Part shown: positions 44,524 through 56,674 of the stretch, piece by piece
How the letters are laid out: every line of letters starts with the position of its first letter
Position numbering within the stretch: position 1 is the first letter of the stretch
The notes under the pieces: model-generated
What the model was told of the DNA's origin: nothing
The model's input: only the letters and a program-made list of their open reading frames with translations
Database searches by the model: none
Made by a program: the position numbers and the translations under genes
DNA from: Haemaphysalis longicornis
Taxonomy: Eukaryota; Arthropoda; Arachnida; Ixodida; Ixodidae
Assembly: GCA_013339765.2 (NCBI GenBank)
Contig: CM023449.1
Location: 219,423,555-219,487,554 of the forward strand
Reading direction: 5' to 3'
Length of the DNA: 64,000 nucleotides

Positions 44524-44660
44524 CCTGTGTTGCACATGCGCAGGACGCTTCATGAGCATGCGCAGGACGTCCTGGCACAGACGACAGGACGCTCAAACTG
44601 TGCTCGCGCATGTGTCCTGGCGACTGAGCCAATTTTAGCGCTGTTAGCACAGTTCGCTGC
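44524..44660 (+). promoter_or_regulatory. Possible housekeeping promoter patch (NRF1- and YY1-like sites)
   Basis: Two ATGCGCAGG motifs (44534 and 44557) resemble NRF1 half-sites, and GCTAAAATGGCTGCG near 44660 resembles a YY1 site overlapping an ATG. The short frame after that ATG, MAALLTRQFHSPTVRAKHC, ends within 22 codons and is followed by AATAAA. It could be an exon or chance. Confidence 0.2.
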
Positions 44661-44739
44661 TAAAATGGCTGCGCTTTTGACGAGGCAGTTTCACAGCCCT
44701 ACTGTCAGAGCAAAACACTGTTGTAACAAATAAACTCGG

Positions 44740-45450
44740 CTTGACCAAGCTTACTGCCAGATTTTCCTTCGCATCAACAAAACTGAGTTCGTTAACTATA
44801 GTATAAACCGCGCCATCACCTCTTACTGCACAACGGCAACCCCGTAACAAGTGCGCGTGGGTCTGATTAAAGCGTAACAAAGAGTAATCGTACGACAACC
44901 GCATCTTCCCCTTCGACTGCGAGCATGGGTTTCCGGCGACCGCGACCAAGGCTCTGCACACTCGCTCGTGTGAGTGACTCAGGCTCGCCGACGTAACTTC
45001 CTTGCTGCGAGGCGCCTACGGCGAAAGGAAAAGAAGAGAATGCGATTGCAACGAGGCCAGCTCGAACAGGTCAACAAGTGACAAAGAGATCATTGTCCTC
45101 TGAGAGGGAAGGCCGCCTCGCTTTTGTGCCGAGAGGAAGCACTTGGGTGATCTCGAGCCACACTGTTTCAGCCAGCTTCCCGCTCTTCTAAAACTACCAC
45201 TACTGTCATTTTGTGACCATTCGCGCGATCTGGTCATTAAGGCATCCGTATACAACTGATTACGTCACAGATCCATTCTGGACACTATGATTGTATTATC
45301 TAGGGGATGACTCACAAGAATGTTCACGTGCTCAACGTTTGGCGAAGGTAAAAAAAAAATAACGCATCTCCACGAAGTGAATCACGACGAGTGGGCGAAG
45401 CACTGGGGATCGTTCTTACCGTAAATCACCCGTGAAAGTGCTTACTGCTG
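44740..45450. other. No gene recognised
   Basis: The stretch at about 45330-45440 (GTGGGCGAAGCACTGGGGAT) has the look of a dispersed repeat, but I see no second copy in the window. Confidence 0.3.
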
Positions 45451-45457
45451 CTAAAAC

Positions 45458-45545
45458 TATTTCCAATCCAATCCAATCAAATTCAATTCAATCCAATCCA
45501 ATTAAATTTAATTAAAATCAAATTCAATCTAATCCAATGCAATGC
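45458..45545 (+). repeat. (AATCC/AATTC)n pentanucleotide-like repeat
   Basis: AATCCAATCCAATC, then AATTCAATTC and AATCCAATCC variants with interruptions. Confidence 0.8.
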
Positions 45546-45711
45546 TCCTCGCGCATGCGCAGCACGGCTCTCCAGGAGCACTCTTTCTCTCTCTAACCTT
45601 TTGTGAACCTTTTATTCTGTTCTTGTTACCCTTTTGTGAAACTTTTGTTCACAGATGTTCCGATTTACACGGTGCTGTGCCGTGAGCACGGACGCCGGGC
45701 GCCGGACAAGC

Positions 45712-45830
45712 CTCCGCCTTAAGGTGCTTCGCCCCTAATAACCCTAGGTGGTCGGAATTATTCGAGAGCGCTGCACCGTTCTGGGCACCTCAGCGGCGCA
45801 AACATGGAATTACTACTACTACCGTATGCA
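45712..45830 (+). repeat. Diverged SINE tail
   Basis: GGTGCTTCGCCCCTAATAAC is followed by CCCTAGGTGGTCGGAATTAT and a GAGAGCGCTGC... stretch, the order of the body/tail of Ruka-like elements, then ACTACTACTACC. Much more diverged than the other copies. Confidence 0.4.
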
Positions 45831-45834
45831 CACG

Positions 45835-47190
45835 CGCCACAGATCTGCCTCCGGCCTTTCCGCGCGGCGAGGCCTCGAAGAGGGAGCAGCTCGTTCAAGA
45901 ATCGTCATCGTGGCAAACCCGCGATAGCGTCACGAAGAAATGGGAACGCTCGCCGATAGCATTGTTCGCCCAATCTTTCCTCTCGCGCCATGCAGCTGTC
46001 TGCTTCCTCGCAGTTCGTTTGGGCAATCGATCTTTAGGTGTAATCGCCGACCACTCGAGTCAACCATTACCTGTCGAAGCGCTGCTTACCGCTGGTGTCG
46101 TCTCCCCACTTCCTCTCCCCCTCCACCTATTCTCTGCCTCCCTCTCTTTCAGCCGCGGGGACGTCGTTACACCTTTGACTACAGGACGCGCTCAGTTCCA
46201 CGAAGCCGACGCTAAATACTGACGTTATATTTTCCCAGTGAATACCGGCTGGAGCATCGTCTATACTATAACCAGTGCCGTGTAAAGTCGAGTCTGAGTC
46301 TTGTGAAAGTCGCAGATACTGCGAAGACTTCTTGTGCCGTCTGCATGGAGGAAGATCCGTGAAATAGCCGCACACGTGAACAAACAGTGCAGCGTGGATC
46401 TTCAGTGCCGTGTTCCGCCTTATAGACGGTGTTTCGGAGGTTCCACGCCATGCTGCAAAGGTTCTGCAAAGAGGAACCTCCACGCGTGATCCTATGTGAG
46501 GTAATCTGAAGTTTATACGTACCTGGTTCCGAATCCACAGCGAGCACATCACCCGATACCTTCGCCTGCGTAATCGAACTTGCATCGACGCCGTCCCACC
46601 AGAGCGTGCGTCCTCCGTGGCGGCACCGTATACTGTGCGCTTTCCCGGTGCTCTTCTTCCGATATAGACGGGATCTGCTTCGCGACGTGCGGTTGAAGAG
46701 CAGGAGTGCGCGATGGCGTCGTCGAGCGTCCGGAGGATTCCCCCGCCGTCGAACAACGCGGAGCGCCGCAGGATCCGCAGGCAAGCACAGGGTGTCCTGG
46801 AGCGACCAGCAAAGCGGAGGTTTGTGTCCCCCGGATGACCGGCTGCGCGAGAGGTCACGAGCCTGATCAGCAACGCCGGGACGGACTGCGCTAGTAGCAT
46901 CGCAAGCTCTGCGACGAGCTCCATGTACTTCACTGCAGGTGAGTTCATAGAGCGTACATAGTGGAAGCCTCGTAGACGGATCTCCATAGCGAGCTAGGTG
47001 TCTGTTTGGTGTCAGTTCGTGGACGTATACAGTTTTCGTAGGAGACCACCGACACTGGCCGATGTTTGTCGCGAATCGAATTAAGACGCTCGCACTCCCA
47101 AAGAGGTGACGCATGTCAGAGTCACTTCACTGGCAAATCCGTTGCACTTTATTGGTGGTAGTGATGTCGGGATATTGCGGTCGCTTCGTT
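45835..47190 (-). other. GC-rich block with three overlapping reverse frames
   Basis: Reverse-strand frames of 286 codons (46127-46987), 282 codons (46266-47114) and 87 codons (46549-46812) overlap. At most one is real. None matches a family I know. A strong splice-donor sequence, CCAG|GTACGT, lies near 46529 on the reverse strand, and an acceptor-like CTCACCTGCAG near 46938, so an exon of about 410 bases is possible. The arginine/serine-rich composition and GC bias can also make long frames by chance. Element or host gene cannot be decided. Confidence 0.3.
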
Positions 47191-47619
47191 GCTGTCGCCA
47201 TTGCCACAACGCGATTATTTCACTGTCATGCCGTGGTCAGGGCGGGCTTTGTTTGTGAAAACTTGGGCTTTCCGATACATGAGTGATCAGAATGGACACG
47301 TGTTCGCTCACAGGTGCTTGAACGTGTCTCCCAGTATTGTGGCGGTTTCGTCCGATGTCCTGCGTCGTCCTTTCGCGGTGCTTTAAAACATGAAATTCAT
47401 GCAACTCGGTCAGACGCCCGGTTTACTCCTACGTCACGTAACCGGGAGAAGGGAACGTTGTAAAGACGCCGTGTATTTTTTCGGTGTTTGTGTATCAGCC
47501 AGAAATATTTCCGGCGCCCGAGTTTGGAGCGCGCATCCTGCCGTGGCTCCAATCAACTTGTTTGTAAAAAAATATTGTGAACTCATGAAATTATTACGCA
47601 CGTTTGAAGTCTTTTTCCA

Positions 47620-47698
47620 GATATATATATCGGGGAGTTTCAGATATATATATCGGGGAGCCACAAACTCCTCAATATATCTATTGGGAGTTTGTGGC
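47620..47698. repeat. ATATAT-CGGGGAG direct repeat and 11-bp-arm hairpin
   Basis: AGATATATATATCGGGGAG occurs twice, about 22 bases apart. It is followed by CCACAAACTCC (47661-47671) and its exact reverse complement GGAGTTTGTGG (47687-47697) around a TCAATATATCTATTG loop. Confidence 0.8.
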
Positions 47699-47699
47699 A

Positions 47700-48435
47700 G
47701 ACAGCTTACCCAGTTTCCTTTGTTTTCCGTGCCTTAAAATAACAATGAAAAGAACTATAGCAGCTACCAAGCGGGAATTCTCGGATGAATTGCGCAATCA
47801 GCTTTGCGATGCATTGAACCCCTTTCCATTTGCCTTCACTACTATACCAGAATGCATCGCTGGGGCGAAATTTGAAGTGACAATACCATAGTATCAAAGC
47901 TCGATATACTATGGAGCCCCTGGGAACTCATTTTAAACAACTCCACAAGGCCCCAAGAACTGTACACTAAGCTTTTCTAAAGTCCGCTTCACGATTATAC
48001 CCAAGTGCATTGCTGGAAAGATATTTCTCTAGAGAAAATATGACTGGCCGTACAAAAAGATACCGAGCCAGACGCTATAGCCTTTCAATATTATTATTTT
48101 CTCTGTACGGTGGTAGTGGGGCGCTCCAAGTGTTACGGACGGAGAAACGGGTTTCCTCGTTGGCTCCACTCAGAAATCCTCAAGCATTTAAAAAGAAGAC
48201 AGACGCACACTGTCGGATCTCCCATCACAACAGAGAATTAAATGAGGACACGAGAAATATCTCAGGCATTAGATGCTTTTCGTTGAACCCAATCCTTTTC
48301 GAACACAGCAGTCCTTTACCAATCCTTTTTTTTTGCATCGCAGGGAATTCGCGAGCATAAAAAGAAAGAACAAATGGCAAACTGCACTTTTCCTTTGCCC
48401 GGCAACTTAATCGAAGTACACGAAGTGGCGACGTT
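47700..48435. other. No gene recognised
   Basis: Short frames only, without a domain. Confidence 0.35.
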
Positions 48436-48439
48436 CACT

Positions 48440-48760
48440 TTACGAGTGAGCAAGCCAACGAGCCTCCAGCATGTCATTACACCCCACCATATATCCATCA
48501 GCATGCCCACACTGTAGCGAACATCCAACACTGTACCACACCACCCGTGCTTGCCAGAACACAGCAGCAGCCCCCATTATTCTCACCACATCCCTCTAGC
48601 AGTGGGAGGCCACGCTGTGCAGCTCGGACAAGGAGGACCAGTGACAGTTGGTGGACCGGGGCACGCAGGAGAGCAGCCGCAGAAGAAGATCTGGACTGAG
48701 GCCCTCTCCCGCTTTCAAGCATGGGCCCCTCCTCTCACATGGAATAAATGAAGTCTAACC
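48440..48760 (+). mobile_element. LINE 3' end, zinc-finger type
   Basis: Forward strand reads HPTIYPSACPHCSEHPTLYH then RACQ, the CCHC-like C-terminal block of the same LINE group as 11.9 and 56.2 kb. After it come stop-broken QWEATLCSSDKEDQ and a GGAATAAATGAAG polyadenylation signal at 48742. A truncated, dead 3' fragment. Confidence 0.65.
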
Positions 48761-48769
48761 ACCACCGAC

Positions 48770-49020
48770 AAGGAGACATCAAGCAAACAAACTTTCCTGC
48801 ATTCATAGCACGTGGCACGTGAATTGCATCTGCTCTTAGTCAATCCCTAGCCTTCGCATGTGTCATAACTGCACATGCATATTGGCCTGAGGAGCAAGGC
48901 CATCCAGCTCTCTCGGCTAATGGGTTGGACTGCCATACTTTGCTAATCCCACACCGTCGTATGTATCACTAGTTACCACTTAAGCACCGTGAGGTCGCAG
49001 CAAGGACACGTGTTTTAAAC
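48770..49020. other. No gene recognised
   Basis: Spacer between two LINE fragments. Confidence 0.35.
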
Positions 49021-49023
49021 ATA

Positions 49024-49445
49024 TCTAACCATATATATAACTGGGCTTTCTGAATTCAGGCACTCTACAATGATTTTCAGGTCTTCTTTGGACTCACTGA
49101 ACAAGACGACGTCATTCGAAAATAGGAAGTAGATAAAATATTTTCTTTTCCCTTGAATACCCGACTCACAGCCAAGTTTGCCAAGTACCGCCTCTGTAGA
49201 AAATCTGTAAATAACTTTGGAAAGAGAATCTCTTCCCCTCACGTCCTTCCCGACAGGGAACTTCTCACTCTGCTTATGAAGGATTCTCGTTCCCGTACCT
49301 TCGTTGTATACTTTCTCCAAACGCACTGTGGAAGCCTCCCCTACCTCATGGGATCTCACTGCGTCAGTCACTGCCTCACTCTCCACTTACTCCAACGCTT
49401 GTTCATAACCTATAAAGACAATGTGCAGAACGTTGTTATATTCGA
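49024..49445 (-). pseudogene. Reverse transcriptase palm fragment (RTE/CR1-like)
   Basis: The reverse strand keeps a decayed motif A, FIGYEQALE (catalytic Asp replaced by Gly, then a stop), then VRGRDSLSKVIYRFSTEAVL for motif B (the usual RQGD has lost its Gln) and YFLFSNDVVLFSESKEDL for motif C, where the first Asp of the FADD box is Asn. The order and spacing are those of an RT palm. All three key sites are damaged, so the fragment is inactive. Confidence 0.65.
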
Positions 49446-49624
49446 TTAATTCCCTGGCTGACTGGTTTTATCTCACTAAAGTGGTCGGTCAGTAGTTTAT
49501 ATACTCTTTCCTACAGCGTGTTCTTTTGTTTGATGAAAATCTGGGGTGCCAATCACGCGGTTAACTCTAATTTGGTTAATAGATTGTGGGTAGGGAGAGC
49601 ACGCTGATTGATCTGTACTCCTGA

Positions 49625-49660
49625 AGTTTTTTAGATGCGAAGCATCTCATGCTCGGGGCT
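49625..49660 (+). repeat. Dispersed repeat end (TTTAGATGCGAAGCATCT)
   Basis: TTTAGATGCGAAGCATCTCA contains the perfect palindrome AGATGCGAAGCATCT (six-base arms around CGA/GAA-type centre) and is followed by GCTCGGGGCTGTGT. It has the look of a recurrent tick repeat end. Only one copy was seen here. Confidence 0.35.
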
Positions 49661-49759
49661 GTGTCCCTCCCTCCCTCGTTGTCGGCCATCCGCACTCTAC
49701 TGCGCATGCTCGTCTCTTCAGCCCCATCAGCGTTTGGGCTGACGTCAGCGCAGTCCACT

Positions 49760-49862
49760 ATAAAAAGAAAGTCAGGCGGCGCCCGGTTTCGATCCCACGA
49801 CTCTCTGGCCGCAACAGGAAGTACGTGGCGCTCTTCCCACTGCGCCACAAACCGAGACGGGA
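49760..49862 (-). mobile_element. tRNA-like SINE head, second type
   Basis: Reverse strand: TGTGGCGCAGTGGGAAGAGC (a clean A-box), then a long variable region GCGGCCAGAGAGTCG and GGGATCGAAACC (B-box-like), followed by a short T-run (CTTTCTTTTTATA) that could stop polymerase III. It differs from the Ruka head and from the CAU-type copies. Confidence 0.5.
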
Positions 49863-49869
49863 GCATGTG

Positions 49870-51575
49870 CTACGAACGCGCCTTATGTCCTTCCCTCATT
49901 CAAACTACGTCAAGAAGCTACTGATACAACGAAGGCACGCGAAGCTGAACGTCAGCGGAAACGACGAACTGAAAACTAACGGGAACTTCAGTCGACCCCA
50001 TGGCTGCTTCGCATACTACTCAGGGTTCCCCTGCGGGAAGATGGTGTAATTTTTCACATCACCTCTTTCAGTATGGAAACCACACTAATTATTTCAAAGC
50101 TTTTTACCACATAACATAAAGGCGACAAACAGTTTACGAAAGGCAAACGGAAATTTTATTTCGTTTGAGCGTTGACGGCCATGTCACGTAAGGACGATGT
50201 ATATATACCGCAAACATTTATTTCCGCACTAATGTGTGGTCTGGCAAATGGTGCCTATTTGTGACTAATCTACTCAGAACGGATACCCAAGTGCTTATGC
50301 GGACAAGTTAAAAGCCTAAGTCTTGTTTTGATCTTTAAAATGATGCGCAATGTTAGAAAATCTACTCGATATCCATATCTATAGATGACACGTATAATAT
50401 TGAGGTTCAAGTCATGTTCTGAAACGGCGTGCGATTTCGGTCGTGACCTCGTACTGTTCGCACAAGGACACCGAGACGTCCTTTTTCCAAAGCCTCGGGC
50501 TAAAGAACGCCTCCCGCGTCAAGGACACGTAGGGCCTTTTTAATTTTTCGTTGACGGACAAAAAAAATTGAAACCTAGCCATTTAAGTTCCGCTAACAAA
50601 GGATACCTTATGGTTTAAGTAGGAAAACAGGGAGTGGCATAAAAGGGCATCTATATGAAGGGGAAGAAAAATGCGCTAAGGAAAAATGAAGATGATAATA
50701 ATAAGAGGTGAATTTGGCACTAATGTTTTTCGCATTCACTATTATAAGGAGTGCCTTTGTATTTTTTTTTTCAGAAACCATCTGAAATTTTTCATATTTA
50801 AAACGGATGACAACATTGTATAAAGATACATACGGTAAAACAGCGACGTAACAATACCTCGAACTGTTGCAGAAAAAAATAAAATATATAAAATTAGAAG
50901 GAACATGCTGGATCATCAGCATGTAGTGCACAAAACAAAGTCATCACTTTTCGTGCAATAATTACGTTGTTATTGCGTAGATCCGTCAGCAGTCGTAAAA
51001 GGCGGTTTCCTTGGGCCTGTGGGGAATGTTTTAACTTTACATTTTAACTTTTCATATACCCGCATTTCCTGTTTCGTCCTTTCGTAGGCGCCGTGAAAGG
51101 CCCTAAAGTTAAGAAAAAAGAAATATATATGTGTTGTTCCAAATTCCTTGCTTCGAAAATTTGTACTGTCCAGTTTTCTGTCTGAAGTATACGTATCGCT
51201 GTAGCTTTCAAGACCTTGTAAATAAGCCCCCACGTGTGATGGAATGGCGGAAACATTCTGCACCGCAGACGCTATATTCTGTCTGCGGCGCAAGCAACCA
51301 GTGTTGCCGGTAAAGCAGCAGATATTGTAATAGCTAAGTACAAGGTTCTTGGAATCTGCGGCGTAATTGATCGTCTCTGTGCGTCGGTTCGTGTGATTGC
51401 CTCTCTGAGCGAACGCCCGTCGCGCGCGTTTCACTGTTACTCCTTTGGTTGGCTTGCTGCCACGTTAACCTTTCGCGGCTCGTGATATAGCTTGAAATCA
51501 CTTTAAGGTGAAAGTGGAATGAGCAGCGATAAATTCTTGAGCGGAAGCTTGCATTTTGCATGTTGGTTAATAGGA
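49870..51575. other. No gene recognised
   Basis: Low-GC, with only short frames. The 154-codon reverse frame at 50970-51434 holds no domain I recognise. Confidence 0.35.
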
Positions 51576-51578
51576 CGA

Positions 51579-51579
<1 letters not shown>

Positions 51580-51628
<49 letters not shown>

Positions 51629-51690
51629 GATTGATTGATTGATTGATTGATTTGATTGATTGATTGATTTGATTTGATTTGATTTGATTC
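51580..51690 (+). repeat. (TTGA)n to (TTTGA)n microsatellite
   Basis: TTGA units change into TTTGA units towards the right, which shows slippage of unit length. Confidence 0.9.
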
Positions 51691-51699
51691 GGTGGTCGC

Positions 51700-52800
51700 T
51701 TTCCCCGGTTATAATAAAGGAATCTAATCCGATGATTTTTTATAGTTCTGGGTGGCGGGGGGGATGATTAGCTGTCTAAATAATTTTTTATTGGAGATGA
51801 GCTGACGTACTAAGGGGCTGACAAATGGCAACTGTATTACACAAAGAAAAGAAAGAGAGATGGAGAAAATCAAGCAAAATTAGGGAGGAAACTACGGCAG
51901 CTTAATGAAATCTTTATTGCTTTTACCGAGAGCGAAATATGCTGAAATATACCGGCGAGTCATGCACAGCAGTCGTGAACGCTGACCTATGAGAAGCAGC
52001 CAATACCTTGGAATCCTAATTCTGTACAACATCTAACCGCTTTTTTATCCGTGCAGCAACAGGCCGACGCGACACGCTGGACATTATTCACGCCTCCGGG
52101 GATGCGGCTCAGACATTCCGGGAACGTGTATTCGCGGAATCTCTGCTACTTTGTTTCAAATAAAGAGATCCATGCGGAGAAAGAAAAACAAATATTGAGC
52201 GCATCGAGATGTCCCCTAATACGCCTCCTGGATGTTTTCTTTGAAGACGCGTAAATGTCGTACAATGTTTCTTGAACCGCATAGCCGCTTCTGCTGCATA
52301 TTTTGTGTTGCTAAACGGCAGTTCGCGCTTCTACAACTGTATTCCGGTTCACTCGGTCCTTCATGGGCGCGTGCGACGAAACCATTGTGCCCAAGACAGG
52401 AAGATTAAGCCGGATCGCGGCTTGTTTGCCAGAATTGCCGTCGTCCCGTCTGTGCGAGACGGCATGGCGCCGCCAGAACTACACCTACAGACAACAAGGC
52501 CTCATCTGTCGGACACGGGGACACAGTCGCCCAAAATGCGTTTCTGAGAACATCCGAGGTTAACTACCCCACGAATATAACCGTGATGTTAACGCATGAA
52601 TCGCTGGGAGAATCTGGAAAGTAGGAGCCAGCAGGTAAAGCACGCTTGCGGGCGAGTTGGCTTTGCCAGCTCGAGCATGGGGGTCCGCACTCGGCAACTG
52701 TGCGCGGACTCTGGGCTGATTCCTGGAACGCGCGGTAACAAAACAGGAGCGAATGGAACGGCTGCGGTGGACTCACTTCCAGTCGGCAGTTGGCTCTTAG
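51700..52800. other. No gene recognised
   Basis: No domain-bearing frame. The end (52.58-52.80 kb) is GC-rich and leads into a possible core promoter. Confidence 0.35.
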
Positions 52801-52809
52801 TGCCGGTTT

Positions 52810-52862
52810 CCTCCTCGGCCCGTATAAGAGGAGACCGACCTCCCACCGCGACGACAATAAAA
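52810..52862 (+). promoter_or_regulatory. TATA-like box followed closely by AATAAA (possible LTR core)
   Basis: CCCGTATAAGAGGAG at 52819 is a TATA-like sequence, and AATAAAACTGAG follows about 35 bases downstream at 52857. A TATA box so close to a polyadenylation signal is the layout of a compact LTR. I cannot identify both LTR ends or a primer-binding site. Confidence 0.25.
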
Positions 52863-53085
52863 CTGAGTATGAAGGCACCGAGGACGAACGCGTGGGCACA
52901 GGCTTGCGAAAAGCCCGTGGCGTACGGTCCACGCGGGCTCTAGTTAATTTGCGCGCGTGGAGCTTGCGACAGCCCGGAAGGGGAGACGGCCGCGGACAGC
53001 CGCACTATTTGTTTCGGCGCGCTGTGCGTCTTGGTTTATTTGCGAGAGATTCTGAAGCGAAGAATGGAATTAGACATTTCAAGAC

Positions 53086-53190
53086 ATGAAAGGCGGATGG
53101 AGTGAAGAAAATTTCCTCCATGTCGGAGAGATATGGGAGAGGCCTTTGTCCTGCATTAGACACCGTCATCATCATAATCTTCTTCATGAT
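53086..53190 (+). mobile_element. RTE-like LINE 3' end, diverged
   Basis: TCCATGTCGGAGAGATATGG and GAGAGGCCTTTGTCCTGCAT correspond to the 'SLGEAFVLxW' end of RTE-like copies, followed by a CATCATCATAATC tail. Confidence 0.45.
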
Positions 53191-53203
53191 CATGGCAATG
53201 AAG

Positions 53204-53527
<324 letters not shown>

Positions 53528-53529
53528 GG

Positions 53530-54625
53530 GTAGGCAATGACGACGGCGACTATGATGATGATTGTGATGATGATAATGTTGATGATGATTGACGGTGGCG
53601 GTGATGGTGGCAGAGAGTAAGCGTGGGAGTGCCGGCGCGTGGAGACCGGCTTCAGAATGCTTGTCACCTTAAGTTATTTAGCTCGCCGAGTTCTCATAAT
53701 TCCGAGGGTTTTACTGAAGCTGCAGCTTCAATGTTACGGGAGCACAGTAAACAATCTACATCTCAGTTGGGTCGGCGTTAAATTTCGGGCGAAATAAAAT
53801 GAAGTTCTAAAAAAATTGCTTTTTGGTGCTTCCTGTGCTTCGGGGATTGCGGTGTTGTGATGTCTGGGGTCTAATTCTTTTTTTTTTCTAATTCGGGACG
53901 TAAAAGGTGATTACGACTCTAAAGTTCATTCAAAATATCAGTTTCGTTCGAAATGCTAGAATTTCAGTTTCATCAATCAGATGCAACAGCGTTTTTTCAC
54001 TGATCGTTCGATGATGAACCGAGAACAATGCAGCATTTCCCGTAAAGAAACAGGGAAAGACCTATCTTGTTTCTGCAACATTTATTATCTTATCCTTCAA
54101 GAATATCTGGTAGTGTGTCTCGCGAAGGCCGTGACGCGGGTCCACCGGGAGTATAAAGGAAGAAACAATTAACCTGCTGCTTTCTATATATCGCTAAAAA
54201 AATGACAGAGACGGCTACGGGGTTTCAAACTGTTCGACAAGTGAAATGCTTAACGTTATTAGCATCTGCAGGACCCCGCCTGTTCACCGTCGCGAAGCCC
54301 TAGTACTAAGGGGCATTGGGGAAGTCGGCTCAAGGTCGCCGCAACGTGACCTTCTCGAAACAAGTCCGTTCTGAGTGAGAAGGCCGAGGCAGAGGCCAGG
54401 CAGACGATCTCGCGCCACCAGTCGATCGGGCGAGTTCATGCGATACCAGCAGCAATTTGTGTCCACTGTCATCGCAACGTCCTCACCAGCCACGTCAGTG
54501 CTACGCAGTTCAGAGAAGGTGTGTGTCCTCAAGACGAGGATAGACTGAAACAAGGAAAGAATGCGCGTAAACGCCACGCAACATAAGCTCCAAGAGAAAA
54601 GGCGCAGTGGTTGAATATCAACTGA
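53530..54625. other. No gene recognised
   Basis: Starts with GATGATGAT-rich sequence (53.55-53.60 kb), then ordinary AT-rich DNA with short frames. Confidence 0.35.
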
Positions 54626-54705
54626 ACCAACTCGCTCAGTAACAAGTTCTGTTGAATATCATATTGGTAGTTGAATATCACATTGGTTCTGTGAATATCA
54701 CACGG
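54612..54705 (+). repeat. Short tandem/dispersed TTGAATATCA motif
   Basis: GTTGAATATCA occurs at about 54613, 54652 and 54671, with a variant GTGAATATCAC at about 54691. The spacing is 17-40 bases. Confidence 0.7.
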
Positions 54706-54889
54706 AGGCAGTGGTGCTTGAGGCACACTCCTGCTTGTTCCAACGGCGTAGCTGTTGAAGCTTTCTTCTGTCCATGCGGATCATTAAAAGGAAATTCCGC
54801 TTGGCGAAGTGGACAGGGGGAGACGCTGTGCAAAGAAGTGTGAGGAAAGAGCCCACCAGCAGAGGTTGGGAGTGCCGGCCTCAAGAAGA

Positions 54890-55087
54890 AAAAAAAACGC
54901 TAGCCAGTATTGCAAACTCCCTTACGCCCCTGTCCCCAACATACACGACATCCTCTACCACTATAGAGCAACCCGACGCACCTATCCCCCTCCCGACCCT
55001 TCCCTTTCTACCACAGATGCCCGCATTTGGCGCCGACTTCAAACCAAAACGTATTACAATCACCTCCATCTCCACCACATCTCTCCT
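54890..55087 (+). mobile_element. LINE fragment, left half of an interrupted copy
   Basis: The frame at 54809-55117 reads ILYHYRATRRTYPPPDPSLS, then RIWRRLQTKTYYNH and LHLHHISP, the C-terminal block also seen at 13.3 kb. Coding similarity stops at the target site CATCTCTCCT (55078-55087), where the reverse-strand LINE begins, and resumes after 56202. Confidence 0.75.
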
Positions 55088-55182
55088 TTGTGTTGTGTTG
55101 TGTTTTGTGGCACATAAGCAACTAAGGCTATCATGCGCCAAACAAAAGGTTTGGTGTTTTTTGTGGATAATAACCAATTGCT

Positions 55183-55989
55183 TTATCTCGTTATAGCTTG
55201 TTTAGAAGTGTAGCTTCTTTTAAAAAAACTCAAGACAGGGGAAGTTTTAACAACAGCATCCTCTCCTAGGAGTAGGCTGGGGTGAAATGGAATTTGCTCG
55301 CTGTAAAACAGCCTAAAATGTTTTTTCCTCAAGGCCTCAAATTTCGCACATGAGAGTGAGATGTGATTTACTGTAAGTTCTTGGTCACAATCTTCACATC
55401 TCGGTTTGGCTTGTTTCATAAGAAGAAAATTATGTGTAGGATGTGTGTGTCCAATGCGGAGACGACATAAAATCACTTCTTTGAGGCGTTCTTCATGTTT
55501 GCTTGATGCCCACTCTGCTATCATGTGTTTAACTGGGTGGAGTTTGTTGTCGGTTTTCTTATTCCATAATGACTGCCAAGTTTTTCTCAGTTTGCTCCGT
55601 ACGAATTTCATGCAGTCGCTGTGAGGAATCTGTACTTTCTCTATTTTTCCGTTACCCGCCTGTGCGGCACACGCATCGGCTCTTTCATTTCCCTCGATTC
55701 CAACATGGCTACGGAACCAGCACAACTTAATTTCCTGTCCTTGTGTTGTGACTGTTACTAAATTGTGTATTATGTCTCCTATTATGTGCTGAGCTGCATT
55801 TTTATAATGTACTGCTGTGAGTGCACTGAGAGAGTCTGTATATATAATACTGCGTTTAATTTTATGCTTCATAATCCTTTCTACTGCTACAGCAATGGCA
55901 TAACATTCTGCTGTGTAAACCGAAGCGCACTGGGTAGCCTCATCACCTTTGTCCATGTCCCTTGCACTACTGCACTCCCGACATAGCAT
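55183..55989 (-). pseudogene. LINE RNase H and zinc-finger C-terminus
   Basis: A 268-codon open frame. RNase H removes RNA from the RNA:DNA hybrid during reverse transcription. Visible active-site features: TAECYAIAVAVE (E28), IYTDSLSALT (D52), WFRSHVGIEGNERADACA (H95, D105). The finger C-x2-C-x7-H-x4-C follows (C198, C201, H209, C214). The first catalytic Asp lies upstream in another frame (FYTDGSKTS, at about 56005), so a frameshift at about 55950-55985 splits the domain. The ATG here is not the native start. Inactive as it stands. Confidence 0.8.
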
Positions 55990-56189
55990 GATGTTTTGGA
56001 ACCGTCTGTGTAAAATGAGGTGTAGCCTTTGTATTTTTCGTTTAGTGCCAAAAATTCCTGTAAAATATGTTCTCGCGGTGTCTCCTTTTTTTGAAGGCGT
56101 GTTAGTGTGAAGTCACATTTTGTAGGAAAACTATACCAAGGGGGTAGTTGGTTCTGTCTATGGGCAATTTGAGGTAATGTGTCCAGCAT
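55950..56189 (-). pseudogene. LINE RNase H N-terminal part, frameshifted
   Basis: The frame beginning MLDTLPQIAH carries the linker and the start of RNase H with FYTDGSKTSCYVGSAVV, which supplies the first catalytic Asp. It leaves frame after about residue 75 and continues in the 55183-55989 frame. Confidence 0.7.
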
Positions 56190-56202
56190 ACTGAGTTCTT
56201 GG

Positions 56203-56672
<470 letters not shown>

Positions 56673-56674
56673 TT

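Larger units (their letters stand above)
55088..56202 (-). mobile_element. Nested LINE insertion with 10-bp target duplication
   Basis: A 1.1-kb, 5'-truncated, reverse-strand LINE carrying RNase H and the C-terminal finger. It is flanked by CATCTCTCCT on both sides (55078-55087 and 56203-56212), a perfect 10-bp target-site duplication. Its 3' tail is the ACACAACACAACACA-type sequence at 55088. Removing it in thought makes the host LINE frame continuous (HHISP then TNYPLNCPQC), which confirms both the ends and the order of insertion. Confidence 0.85.

Noticed and set aside
46127..46987. Calling the 286-codon reverse frame a gene
   Set aside because: A second frame of equal length overlaps it almost completely and neither has a recognisable domain. 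Reported as an undecided block.
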